This document shows, piece after piece, positions 34,483-45,978 of a stretch of 64,000 nucleotides of DNA. Numbering within the stretch: the stretch's first letter is position 1; every line of letters begins with the position of its first letter. The stretch comes from Glebionis coronaria (taxonomy: Eukaryota; Streptophyta; Magnoliopsida; Asterales; Asteraceae), in NCBI GenBank assembly GCA_025667525.1, contig JANFOE010002236.1, forward strand, positions 224,553 to 288,552, read 5' to 3'. The position numbers were made by a program, and so were the translations under genes. The notes beneath the pieces are model-generated. The model saw nothing but the letters and a program-made list of their open reading frames with translations. It had not been told where the DNA came from and did no database searches.

Positions 34483-35300
34483 AAAAAGTATAATTTGTCC
34501 CCGAATTATAGATAAAATAAACTGAAAGAACATGAACGCGACATGACTGAAAAGGACATGGAACGTGACGTGCCTGAAAAGAACATAACTGAATTATGGA
34601 ATGATGAGAGGATTAAATCCGGATGGAATCGTCCATTTCCAAGTGGCTTCCCTCTCGGAATGGTTCCTCCACAAGATCTTGACACAAATGATAAATCTTG
34701 GTCCTCCTAACCTTGACTTGAAAATACATAAGAGTTCATGGTTATCAACGTAAGATAGATCCCCTGAATTTGATCGAGGGAATAAGGATTAACGTGCAAG
34801 GGTAACTGAAATGATATGATGCAAAATAACCCCAACTAACTGATAATAGTAACATCTTAGCAATGATGCACGAGACATACTGAAACATAGTACGTGAACA
34901 ATTGTGAATATGATACGTGAAGAATTATGAACGTGATACGTGGAGATATGGTGAGTGTAATATGAGAAAACATATGGTGATCAATGATACGTGTAACATA
35001 TCGTGAACGTCATATGAGAAACGTGGAATGAACACGACATGTGAAACATATCGTGAACATGGAATATGATGGCGGTAACGCCAAATGCTATAAGGTGAGA
35101 CGTGGAATATGACGTGAAACGTCTGTCTGAGGATAGAGAGTTATACTAAACTTGAGTCTGGTCTCTCAAGTTCTTACAAAACTTTCCAGAATGAAAATGA
35201 GCGTAAAATCGTAAGCCAGGATACGATCATGGACGTGAATAATGTCATGAACGTGAGTGTGAAAGCAAGTCATAAAATTAGAACAAGGACGTGAACGTAA
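34483..35300 (-). other. Decayed 3' coding or untranslated part of element D
   Basis: By position, on the minus strand, this follows integrase. The text near 34640-34730 resembles the region after the integrase core of chromoviruses, but I cannot read a continuous protein. Between 34850 and 35300 there are many short ACGTGA/ATACGTGA words in a loosely repetitive pattern. Confidence 0.45.
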
Positions 35301-35540
35301 CTAAGGAGCATAATTGTGAACCTTTGTCTGACCCGTTAGCTGAGGGATTACCAAGTGATCGGATGAGCCTTGGCTGGAACATGTCCGATCAATCTGCTGA
35401 CTCTGAAATCCTTGCGGATGTAAGGATTCTGCAGACTTGGTCAAACTTTTGACGATAACCCAGATAGCATCATGCTTCTTCTGAGTTTGCATTAATCTGG
35501 TAACCAAAATCCATGGAGATCTTGTCCTATTTCTGTTCAC
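35301..35540 (-). pseudogene. Integrase core fragment (element D)
   Basis: The 79-codon open piece includes HDAIWVIVKSLTKSAESL, matching the [13 protein letters not shown] motif just after the first catalytic Asp of Ty3 integrase (present intact in element F near 58830-58870). Asp-Arg is replaced by Lys-Ser and His by Glu. The rest of the piece only loosely resembles the following integrase helix. Relative to F, the distance to the RT catalytic site is about 780 bp too short, so the segment between was deleted. Confidence 0.78.
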
Positions 35541-35849
35541 AATTTCAGATGGTGGAAGAAAAAAAACATCTCAGTCTATTGGTGTTCTATCTTAGCCTGT
35601 TAGTATGACAGGTACTTAGATATGTACATAAATGTATCTTACTTCATAGAAACTAGATACGTAGAAGTTTGCAAAACTATGAGTCCCCTAAGTTAGACTT
35701 TTCTTAGCGTATGATTTTCTTGGAACACCTAACATAGTGTAGGGTTCTCACCTTTACGCATAAGCTGAGTCATGGTAAGATTAACCGTGAGAATCCATGT
35801 GATTCAGCGTGTCACTATAATCAACCAGAATTTATATTGGAAAATTTCA

Positions 35850-36110
35850 TGGAGAAATTTCTCTTGTCATAGAATTTGAAACAGAGTGCAACTATGGTCT
35901 TCCTGCTCTTCTCTAGACTTAGAGAAAATCAGGTTGTCCTCGATGAAAACACTGATGAATTTGTTTATAAGTTCATGGAAACTCAATTTATTAAGTCAAT
36001 AATGCTGCTGGAGCATTTATGAGACTAATACAAAATCATGAATCTAGCATGACCGAGTCGTGTACGAATAGCAGTCATGGAAATGTCTTGCTCTTTCACT
36101 CGTCAGTGAT
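35850..36110 (-). pseudogene. Reverse transcriptase, C-terminal half (element D)
   Basis: On the minus strand from the insertion edge: MTAIRTRLGHARFMI (the [12 protein letters not shown] motif), then NKFISVFIEDNLIFSKSREE, the catalytic [18 protein letters not shown] region. The first catalytic Asp is Glu here. Stops lie in between. The matching N-terminal half is at 43429-43620, on the other side of element B. The duplicated GGCAG at 36111-36115 belongs to both halves. Confidence 0.82.
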
Positions 36111-36115
36111 GGCAG

Positions 36116-37735
36116 TGATTGAGTCGTTTTCGTACACCCGAAAGGTTATCGTAGTTCCGGCGAAGTGTGAATGGAAATCCACGTTTATGTCTCAAGTTTG
36201 ATGCTCGAATAAAAAAGGTTTTGATTTTAATATTTAAATCTACTAATTTTAATACTAAATATTAAAATATATAAAAGCAATAAGGATGAAAATTAAACTT
36301 ACAATTATAAAGCGATATATCTAAAATAAGAATGATGACAATAAAAATGCTAAACTAAACAAGCATAATTAAAACTATATATTTGAGCTAATGAAATAAA
36401 GATAAAGGAAACGAACCCGTATGACGAACCGGATACGCCGAGCTAACATAAAACATAAAACCTTAACGATAATTAAGATAAATGACATTTTAAATTTTAT
36501 AAAAAACTATTTTTATTTAAAATCTAAATTTTTTTAAAACTAATATTTAAGAAAAAAAAACAAACTATTTTTTTTTAGAGTAAAAACTAATTTTTGAGGT
36601 TAAATAAATTTATTTAAGAAAAAGTTGAAAACTAAGTAAATGTTTAAAAACTCTAATAGTTAAACTAATTTTAAATCTGACATTGATAACAATTAAGCAA
36701 AACATATAAAGAAAAATACTCTAGCACATTCGTAAAACTTGAGATATGAAAGTATAAGCTGAGGGGTTCAAACGTAATCTCTATTGTTCTTTTATTTTCA
36801 AAATTGTTTTATTCCCATTTCTTTTGGAACATCACTGTTAACAACAACTCCAAAATCAACCAACTTATCTAGACTTATAATAAAAAAAACAGCTCGGATA
36901 ATCTTTCTATCTCCGAATCTTGCTAATAATCGCTAAGACCACAAACCTACGAACATCAAATCTGAATTTGAATCTCTAACTGAAAATAAACAAACTTCGA
37001 ATTCATCTTAAATATTCAAATTAATAAACCCACTTTCGTCAACGATAATCTACGAAAATAATACATAAATAAAAACGAGAGAAAGAAAGACAGGAAAATG
37101 AAATATATATAACAAAAGCTGTGTTTTAAAATTAATACCTGGATCCCTACCTACAAACAATATATAAGATATGAAAAAGATTTGTTTTATAAATCATCCA
37201 CTGAAGATGCGCTATTTTTTTCTAATCCTACGCTACCAACAAAACAAAAAAAAAAACAAAAAAAATGAAAGCAGCAAAGGCTGCGTTTTTATATCAAAGA
37301 TGGGGTAACCCTCCAAAAAGAAATAAGATAATGAAAGCTTATTTCCTACGCTACTCTTCCCCACTTTTTAAATGATCTGATCATTTTTTTAAGGCCTTTC
37401 TTGCATCACTTATAAGGCTGCTGGGCCTTTTTACATCAGTTGGGCTAAGTTGGTTTTGTTGTATTAATGGGTCGGTTCGACCCATTTAAATGGTGTCGGG
37501 CCGGCCCAATAAAATACGAATGCACCGTCAAACTCGATTTTCCGCGCTTTCTCCATTTCTCGTGCTCGTCTTTGCTCTTTTTCTTCTTTTTAGCTCATTT
37601 TCTTTAATATTCGTACCTACAATAATAAATAGCAAATATAAACGATATATGTACTAAAAATACATTTTTGCTATTTATTATGCGAAAAATGAAGGGTTAT
37701 TTGTACTAAACACATGAATAATCACGTGTTCAACA
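36116..37735 (-). repeat. 3' LTR of element B
   Basis: It aligns end to end with 41793-43423. The inner edge is followed by CACCCCTACACTT, which on the minus strand is a purine-rich AAGTGTAGGGGTG, the polypurine tract (37736-37748). Confidence 0.92.
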
Positions 37736-39578
37736 CACCCCTACACTTAAAACATTGCTTGCCCCCAAGCAACTATCATCACAAACGTTAAATCCAAAAA
37801 CAATTAAAAAACTACTTTATTCGAAATTGTTTTTTTTTTTTTTGTATAAAAGAAAAATAAAAATTCATAGTGACCCGCCATGCTCGACTTTTTATTCAAG
37901 ATATAAGGATCATAGAACGGGAAACACGCAAACTGGGTGTCGCCAGGGAATAAAGATCGTAATCCTCTTTTTATTACTCCCAACTAAGCTAAAATTCCTT
38001 GTGCAAACGTTTGTCAAAATTCTAACACTACTTATAATAATAACCTATGTAAAAATAACTTTACACTCCTATAATTATAAAGACTAGGCAAGCGTGTTCT
38101 TTTTCAAAATTTTGATCGTTCAAATCGACATTTGTTATGGTTGCTAATCATCTAAGTGGAATATTAGACTCACCAAAAATTACGAGATTTAAGATTCAAA
38201 AATGGCCTTTCCCATGTAGCGGCTTTCTTCTCGGGACGTCCCAACCTAATCGGTTAAGTGCCCGGGCTTTTGACACCCCACGGAGAATAGTACCGGGATC
38301 GGCGGGATTTTGAGATCAAAGATCTTGAAATCACCGCTAAGCTAATAAAAGACACTTAGATGAAAAACAACGACGGTAATTAGAGAATGAAGATTCAAAG
38401 GAGAGATCACTCCATGTAGCGACTTTCTTCTCAGCTTATCCTTTAGCAAAGCTTAGAAGGCTAGGTTTTTACACCCTTGAGAATAGTATCGGAGCTCACG
38501 GGACCTTTGACATCTACATTCTCAATTACCGTCTAAACTCTTATAAAAAAAATTGAGGAATTCTAGTTCAACTTCGGATTTAAATTTGAGAAAAAGCAAG
38601 TTTCTCACAATTATAATTGAAGCAACAAAACATAAAACTCTTATTCATATTTTTTTTTCTTGCTTTTTTTTCTCTTTTTTTTTCTTCAAATATTTTTTTT
38701 TCTTTTTTTTTTCTTGCTTTTTTTTCTTTTCTTTTTTTTCATTTTTTTTTCATTTTTTTTTCAACATATTTATTCACGCAACATTATTTGAAATTTAAGA
38801 AAGTATGCTTTCACTCAAATTTAAATAAAAAGTTGAACTAGGACTCTATGAAAATGGCATAAGAATTTATTTTTGCATAACAACACAATTTTTAACGTTC
38901 AAAGGCTTGAAAAGAAAACACACTTATTTAGTCTAATTATAATCTAGGAGGAAAAAGCCACAGGTTACTCATATAAGCTCTAAAGAGAACCAACTACTCC
39001 ACGTTTAGCATTTTTATTTGCATAATTCCTAAAAGCTTAGTCTAAAAGTTAAGGGAGCAGCCAGATCAACACTCAGGCAGAGTCAGGATCCCCTTTGATC
39101 TAGCCTACGGGACAAGTCAATCACGCACGGTCAAAAACGTTTTATTATTTTTAATAAAATAAAATAAAATAAAAACAGACATTTGATCAAAATAGGATGC
39201 AAGAGGGCAAACAAGTAGGCATGAATATGATCCATATGATATAAACCCCCTACACTTAGAATCGAACATTGGCCTCAATGTTCAAAAGTGATAAGGTGCT
39301 ACCCCTACACTTAAGAACACAAAAGGCTAATGCTAGAATTCCAAGTGTAAGAAGGAGAACACAATCAAATATGTATGGATAAAGATGAGAACTGAGTACT
39401 CCCCTGATATAGACATGAAGATCGATCGGAGACTGAATGAAGAAGATGATGGAAAACAACAACATCAACCCTCTGAAAGTCTTCTCGATCCAAGGGAACC
39501 TGCACACAAAACAAAAACCAACAAGCACACATGGAGAGAAGCACACGCCCCTACACTTATGTTAGAAAATAAATAAAA
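37736..39578 (-). other. 3' untranslated interior of element B
   Basis: No coding region recognised. It contains the purine tract at its left end; two related ~190-bp segments near 38180-38400 and 38390-38540, each with CATGTAGCGRCTTTCTTCTC followed by GAGAATAGTAYCGG; and a long T-rich (minus-strand A-rich) tract at 38648-38763. ORFs across the T tract are poly-Phe artefacts. Confidence 0.7.
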
Positions 39579-39658
39579 AGGATAGATCATCGGGTTGCCT
39601 CCCGAGAAGCGCTTGTTTTTGTTAACCGAGTCACGAGCCTGACTCGACCCCGAATTAA
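39579..39658 (-). other. 80-bp Athila post-ORF conserved block (element B)
   Basis: It differs from 7591-7670 of Athila element A at one base only, by my count. It lies 24 bases downstream of the stop of the 548-codon ORF, corresponding to a position shortly after pol in A. It contains the AAGCGCTT palindrome. Conservation beyond the flanks suggests a cis-acting role in the element RNA or DNA. Confidence 0.8.
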
Positions 39659-39682
39659 ATGGTCCATGGGGGAGCAAGAGAA

Positions 39683-41329
39683 TCACCACTGGCTCAAACC
39701 AGATATGTCAGGGTCAAAAATCTTATCCTCATTACCGGATGAGAAAAAAGAAGAAGAATCCACAATATAAGTGAAGAAAAGCAGAAGGATTCTTATAACA
39801 TACGAGAAATAGGTATAAAGGCGATCCTTAAGAATACTCGTCTTCGCCAAGGGCGAGAGGGTGGGAGAAAAAGACATCAAAGTGTCACCCGAGGACACTT
39901 TATAGAAACTCAAAGCAAGAGTTGATGGGATAACCGGTAAAACATCACAAGAAATAGCAACATCAACGTCTCCTCCGGGATCAAAACACTCATCCTCATT
40001 TCCCGGTATGAAATGAGGAGAGTAAAAGCGATACATCACCCGCTTGGGTGTGCACGCGGTAGGACGGAGTGGCAACATAGTATGAGAAATATCAGAAGAC
40101 ATATCTACCACCCGCGTCACCTCTCCAGACCGAATCAAACGGAAGGTAGGGTCAAATCTCTCCACCTCCTCTACGATGGGAGGTGGCATGGCTAACAAAG
40201 AATGCTCATCAATAGCAAGAGAGTCGGAGCTATCAATGTCCTCAATCCCCTCTTCAAAGAGAGGATTCACCTCACTAGAGATGTAGGCGTCATCAAAATC
40301 AAATAAAGGGTTCGAATAAATCTTGAAAGTTTCCTTTTGAACTTCTTCATCGGATAGTGACTCGTCATCACTAGAAGTAAAATAATCATCGAGATCAAAA
40401 AGGGGATTAGAGAAAGCCAAAGAATCGTCTCCCAAGATGTCGGTGGGAGGTAATGAATCATCACTAGAAAGAGATTCACACTCATCGTCACTATCGGAAG
40501 CAACCGTAGGCTCACTTTGGATTAGAATAAGAATCTCATCGCAAGGAATAGTGATAAGACCCTCATCCCCCATGATGAGAGAGGCATCGGTCTCCGTAGT
40601 GGAAGAATCGAGAATAGGAGTGGTTGAATCCTTAGGCTCGAGAGCCGGCAAGTCGAGAGAAGGAATTACAATTGCACTAGGACATTGGGCATAAAGATCA
40701 TTCCAAGAAATAGAATTCTCATCATCATCATCATCATAATAGTAAGAACGCACAAGAGGAGGAGTAGAAGCACTAAGATTAGATACTTGCTCTTGTCGTT
40801 GTCGCTCCTTCAATGCATCTCTTAGTTGAATTAAGCCGTCATGAAGTTGCAAAAGAAGGGTTTGTCTTTTGTCATTCAGATTCAAAGAAGGTTGATGATC
40901 GAGGGTGTTTTGTGGGGGCTCAAAATTTTGAAAACCGGAATTATAGCACGGATGTGGCTCATAGTAATTCATCGGTTGAGAAAAATTAGAACACGGATTT
41001 GGTTCATAATAATCCATCGGTGAAGAAAAATGAGGACATGGATTTGGCTCATAATAATTCATTGGCTGACAATAAGAAGTATCATGAGGGCCCCCACAAT
41101 GATTGCAACACGGGTATTGAGAAAAACCCGGTGCATGTTGCGGATACGGATCGTCATATGTGGGAGAGTGTGAGATAGTGTCATTAGAGGTGAAGTGTGA
41201 ATTGGTCCAATTGCAAAATGAACAATGTCCAAATTCGTGATTAGGTATAGCCATACCGCACCGCTCGCATGAACACCAATAACATGATTGACTATCAGAC
41301 GACCCACACCCTATACAATATGAATCCAT
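39683..41329 (-). CDS. Cys-rich / acidic ORF of non-autonomous element B
   Basis: This is the only ORF of element B, uninterrupted over 548 codons, between primer site and conserved block. Residues 1-40 hold a dense Cys cluster: C5xxC8, C16xxC19, C21xxC24, C36xxC39 with H31 and H35, probably binding zinc. A Cx2Cx3Hx4C knuckle (C75, C78, H82, C87) matches that of Athila gag. Three YYEP[NH]PC repeats follow (92-128), then a short helical, coiled-coil-like stretch (155-182), a long acidic Ser/Asp region (196-370) with NPLF repeats (308, 340, 355), and a hydrophobic stretch at 504-523 interrupted by Arg513. GNEDxxFDP occurs twice (443 and 532). I recall near relatives among unnamed Asteraceae repeat proteins. 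A gag-derived RNA-binding role is inferred; function unknown. Confidence 0.82.
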   Translation of the reverse strand: MDSYCIGCGSSDSQSCYWCSCERCGMAIPNHEFGHCSFCNWTNSHFTSNDTISHSPTYDDPYPQHAPGFSQYPCCNHCGGPHDTSYCQPMNYYEPNPCPHFSSPMDYYEPNPCSNFSQPMNYYEPHPCYNSGFQNFEPPQNTLDHQPSLNLNDKRQTLLLQLHDGLIQLRDALKERQRQEQVSNLSASTPPLVRSYYYDDDDDENSISWNDLYAQCPSAIVIPSLDLPALEPKDSTTPILDSSTTETDASLIMGDEGLITIPCDEILILIQSEPTVASDSDDECESLSSDDSLPPTDILGDDSLAFSNPLFDLDDYFTSSDDESLSDEEVQKETFKIYSNPLFDFDDAYISSEVNPLFEEGIEDIDSSDSLAIDEHSLLAMPPPIVEEVERFDPTFRLIRSGEVTRVVDMSSDISHTMLPLRPTACTPKRVMYRFYSPHFIPGNEDECFDPGGDVDVAISCDVLPVIPSTLALSFYKVSSGDTLMSFSPTLSPLAKTSILKDRLYTYFSYVIRILLLFFTYIVDSSSFFSSGNEDKIFDPDISGLSQW

Positions 41330-41416
41330 GAAGAATTAAAAATAAGAGGGGTTGAGAAAAAGAATTAAACACAATAGAAGATAAAGAAGAATATTTTTTT
41401 TTTAACTTTTTTTTTC

Positions 41417-41590
<174 letters not shown>

Positions 41591-41774
41591 GTAATAAAGA
41601 CAATAAAATAAAATAAGAAAATATTTTTGATTTTTATAAATTTTATATATTTTTTTGGATTTTTAAATTTTTTTTTTATTATATATATATACAAATACGA
41701 AAATAAACTTTCAAAGCGAAAGGATCTTCAAGTCACCAACTAAAAAACACAACGCCAATATCGCTACACACAAA

Positions 41775-41790
41775 GCCGGCAGCGGCGCCA
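41775..41790 (-). other. Primer binding site, Asp-tRNA type (element B)
   Basis: On the minus strand: TGGCGCCGCTGCCGGC, two bases from the LTR edge at 41793. It is the same primer type as Athila element A (one base different), supporting common descent. Confidence 0.88.
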
Positions 41791-41792
41791 TT

Positions 41793-43423
41793 TGATTGAG
41801 TCATTTTCGTACACCCGAAAGATTATCGTAGTTCCGGCGAAGTGTGAATGGAAATCCACGTTTATGTCTCAAGTTTGATGCTCGAATAAAAAAGGTTTTG
41901 ATTTTAATATTTAAATCTACTAATTTTAATACTAAATATTAAAATAAATAAAAGCAATAAGGATGAAAATTAAACTTACAATTATAAAGCGATATATCTA
42001 AAATAAGAATGATGACAATAAAAATGCTAAACTAAACAAGCATAATTAAAACTATATATTTGAGCTAATGAAATAAAGATAAAGGAAACGAACCCGTATG
42101 ACGAACCGGATACGCCGAGCTAACATAAAACATAAAACGTTAACGATGATTAAGATAAGTGAGATTTTAAATTTTATAAAAAACTATTTTTGTTTAAAAT
42201 CTAAATTTTTTTAAAACTAATATTTAAGAAAAAAAAACAAACAAACTATTTTTTTTTAGAGTAAAAACTAATTTTAGAGGTTAAATAAATTTATTTAAGA
42301 AAAAATTGAAAACTAAGTAAATGTTTAAAAACTCTAATAGTTAAACTAATTTTAAATCTGACATTGATAACAATTAAGCAAAACATATAAAGAAAAATAC
42401 TCTAGCACATTCGTAAAACTTGAGATATGAAAGTATAAGCTGAGGGGTTCAAACGTAATCTCTATTGTTCTTTTATTTTCAAAATTGCTTTATTCCCATT
42501 TCTTTTGGAACATCACTGTTAACAACAACTCCAAAATCAACCAACTTATCTAGACTTATAATAATAAAAAAAACAGCTCGGATAATCTTTCTATCTCCGA
42601 ATCTTGCTAATAATCGCTAAGACCACAAAAATTGAAACCACAAACCTACGAACATCAAATCTGAATCTGAATCTCTAACTGAAAATAAACAAACTTCGAA
42701 TCCATCTTAAATATTCAAATTAATAAACCCACTTTCGTCAACAATAATCTACAAAAATAATACATAAATAAAAACGAGAGAAAGAAAGACAGGAAAATGA
42801 AATATATATAACAAAAGCTGTGTTTTAAAATTAATACCTGGATCCCTACCTAGGAATAATATATAAGATATGAAAAAGATTTGTTTTATAAATCATCCAC
42901 TGAAGATGCGCTATTTTTTTCTAATCCTACGCTACCAACAAAAAAAAAAATGAAAGCAGCAAAGGCTGCGTTTTCATATCAAAGATGGGGTAACCCTCCA
43001 AAAAGAAAAATAAGATAATGAAAGCTTATTTCCTACGCTACTCTTCCCCACTTTTTAAATGATCTGATCATTTTTTTAAGGCCTTTCTTGCATCACTTAT
43101 AAGGTTGCTGGGCCTTTTTACATCTTGTTGGGCTAAGTTGGTTTTGTTGTATTAATGGGTCGGTTCGACCCATTTAAATGGTGTCGGGCCGGCCCAATAA
43201 AATACGAATGCACCGTCAAACTCGATTTTCCGCGCTTTCTCCATTTCTCGTGCTCGTCTTTGCTCTTTTTCTTCTTTTTAGCTCATTTTCTTTAATATTC
43301 GTACCTACAATAATAAATAGAAAATATAAACGATATATGTACTAAAAATACATTTTTGCTATTTATTATGCGAAAAATGAAGGGTTATTTGTACTAAAAA
43401 CATGAATAATCACGTGTTCAACA
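41793..43423 (-). repeat. 5' LTR of element B
   Basis: It is bounded by TG...CA and the target duplication GGCAG at 43424-43428. It differs from the 3' LTR by scattered substitutions and several small indels. Confidence 0.93.
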
Positions 43424-43428
43424 GGCAG

Positions 43429-43620
43429 CATGATCATGAGTCGATCTTGGAAAAGATTTAGCACTCTATAGTCGGTCATACATAATTTTCAATGCGTGTA
43501 GGAGGATAACGGTTATGAAGGGTGATTTGTTTAAATCGACGGTAGTCGACACATAATCTCATGTTATCGTCCCTATCCTAGGAGGTAACTCTGGAATACA
43601 TGTGGTAAGATTCTGGAATA
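43429..43620 (-). pseudogene. Reverse transcriptase, N-terminal half (element D)
   Basis: On the minus strand, about 43600 to 43430: DRDDNMRLCVDYRRFKQITL followed by HNRYPPTRIE. This corresponds to [20 protein letters not shown] and YPLPRID in element F. Element B interrupts the gene shortly after this motif; the rest is at 35850-36110. Together they place B inside the RT palm/fingers region of D. Confidence 0.82.
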
Positions 43621-45963
43621 ATCGGCTAGTTATGAGTAAGGGACTTCAGAAATCGTGTCATTAATAATAGCTGGAATCTTCGTAGCCATGGAACAACTAA
43701 CACGTGCTTGTAAATCATTAATATTTGTACAAAGTGTTTCCTTATGGAAAATCATGCTGAATTTATTCAGGAGCCTGAACATCAATGTACATAATCTGAT
43801 GTGTATGGCGACTAACCGTAGCATGGGGTGTTGTTCTTAGTCCCTAATCAAATCATATTTAACTCGCATATGTCCAAGATAGTGCGTTAGCAGATTTCAT
43901 TAGACTGAAGGAAAACCTTCGTATACATGGGTGATACGAATGGCGTCCTTTTATGGTCATGAATATATAAATATGGGTTCAAGAAATGTAAGTGTTATGG
44001 AGCAAACGTGACAGATGTCACTGGATGTGTTTTGCCTGTCTCACACAAAACGAACCCTACGTGTCCAAACGCGAGTAATACGCCGGTGATGGTACTGAAA
44101 TCCTTGTGGCCAGATTAGTACATGGCACAACAAAATGGATATGCCCTTTGGAGGGTATCCTGAATTTCTTTGGGATGTTCCAGAAATGGACGTGAGTCAT
44201 GTGTCGTGACTCGTGTCTTGGGAAATATACGTATGACATGTATCTTGACTAGTGTCTTGACATGTATCTTCAGAAAATATACGTGAGACATGTGTCTTGA
44301 ATGATGTCTTGACATGTGTCTCGAGGTGTGAAACAAATAGAACTACAAATATTAAGTTATAATGCCCGAATTGGCGGATCGGTTGGACTGTTTACCCTTG
44401 TATTTCTGATCATGTCCGTGGTCGGAGATTCTCTTGCGATTGCTAGGATAGTTGTTGTCACAGTAGTGGTTACTATCATCTTATCTACCAGTTCCATGAT
44501 AGTCATTTTCATGACTGTGATTCATGTAACTATTCAGCTGAGTGGCCGGCTGGTACCGGTTCTCACTCATATGACTGAAACGACAACTGAATGACGTGTG
44601 ACATGTAACTAAGAATTAGGGACAATGATTGATGGGAATCGCCTGGTGGTGAAGCATCTTCTCTTCCGATCGCTTTGATCTAACGCCTTTGTCTTCGTCT
44701 TGTAAGATCTCCAGGTTGTGAACAGCATCAGCATCTCATGGCGTCTCTAAAAACTATCAGCATCATCAACCTTTAGTAACATCTCCAAGTTATTAGCGGC
44801 ATCGACAATCTTGTAGAATATCAGCAAGTGGAAATACGCCTGAGATGATTCAGAATCGACTAGGGAATACTCGTGAAGTATTGCAAGTGAAATACACATG
44901 GATTAAGGTACGTGTAATACACATGGGATACGGTACATGGAGTACACATGGAATGTACATGAAATGATTGTTATAGGGTCGATCATCTGTCATGATTTTA
45001 AAGGAAAATAATTGGTTAAAAGGTTATAAAACCATCATGATAACCTTGCAATGCCAGTATAGACATCATTCTGGTTGCATAGAGAAACGCTAAAGTGTGG
45101 TTAATGAAATTCAACGGTGATCTGCCTGAAAGCATGTTTAATGAAAACCAACCATAACTATCATGAAAGCAGGATTAAATGAAATCCAACAATGTCTTGC
45201 ATGAAAGCATAAACAATAAAAGAGACGTAAGACGTAATCAATCATGAAGACGAAATTATCATGTAGAAACATGAAACAACTTAACATGAAGGAGTATATA
45301 ACATAATCAACATGAAAATGAAGTTAACCATGATAGTATGAAAAAATACTTGACATAAAGACATAGTAACTTATGAGGGGACATGAAAAAAAACTTATGC
45401 CAAATAAATCATGAGAAAAATTTTTATGCATGTAAATAATGCGTGAATGTATGATGCAGTTTATGAAAACCTTTATATGCGCGAGGGTAAACGCCTATGG
45501 TCAGTTTACCCAAAAGAAAAGACATGGCGAGGGGACGCCTATGGGTCGGTCCCAAACTTAAACGTTTCAATAAAAGCACATACGACTAAATAGGGCCAGT
45601 CCTGTACCAACTGTTACCTACTCATAAACCTGCGACAATGATACATGGAATAAATGAGTGAAACTCAGCTGTCAAAACTTAACAGAAAAAAAATTATGTG
45701 ATCAATCATGAACTACTTGGGTTCAGTCCACATTAGTCACAGTTCACAAGGAACATCATGCATGAAACAATGACACGTAACTAAGTATGGATGACGATTG
45801 TTCATCCATATTATTAAAACAGTGCAGATGAAAACATCAAGGTGAAAACAACAAAGTGCTGAAAACATCAATAGCAGGAATAACAAGCGTTGACTTAGGA
45901 AGCTTCTAGTGACTACCCACTAGTCACAGGTCGAGTTTTAGAGCCTACAGGTCGAAGCCTTGT
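43621..45963 (-). other. Decayed gag/protease and leader region of element D
   Basis: By position this should be leader, gag and protease. I cannot read zinc knuckles or a protease active site. The open frames at 43630-43824 (minus) and 44316-44594 (plus) have no recognisable domains. Short repeats based on TGTCTTGACATG / ATGTGTC occur at 44190-44330, and GTACATGGAGTACACATGG-like words at 44880-44960. Confidence 0.5.
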
Positions 45964-45974
45964 CTCTCATACCA
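45964..45974 (-). other. Primer binding site, initiator-Met tRNA type (element D)
   Basis: On the minus strand: TGGTATGAGAG, one mismatch to TGGTATCAGAG. It lies four bases inside the 5' LTR edge (45979). Confidence 0.75.
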
Positions 45975-45978
45975 TAAT

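Noticed and set aside
38553..38841. Phe-rich open frames
   Set aside because: Translation of a T-rich tract in the untranslated part of element B.
44316..44594. Hydrophobic 92-codon plus-strand frame that looks like a membrane protein
   Set aside because: It lies antisense in the decayed gag/protease part of element D. No start context or homologue that I recognise; a chance frame.
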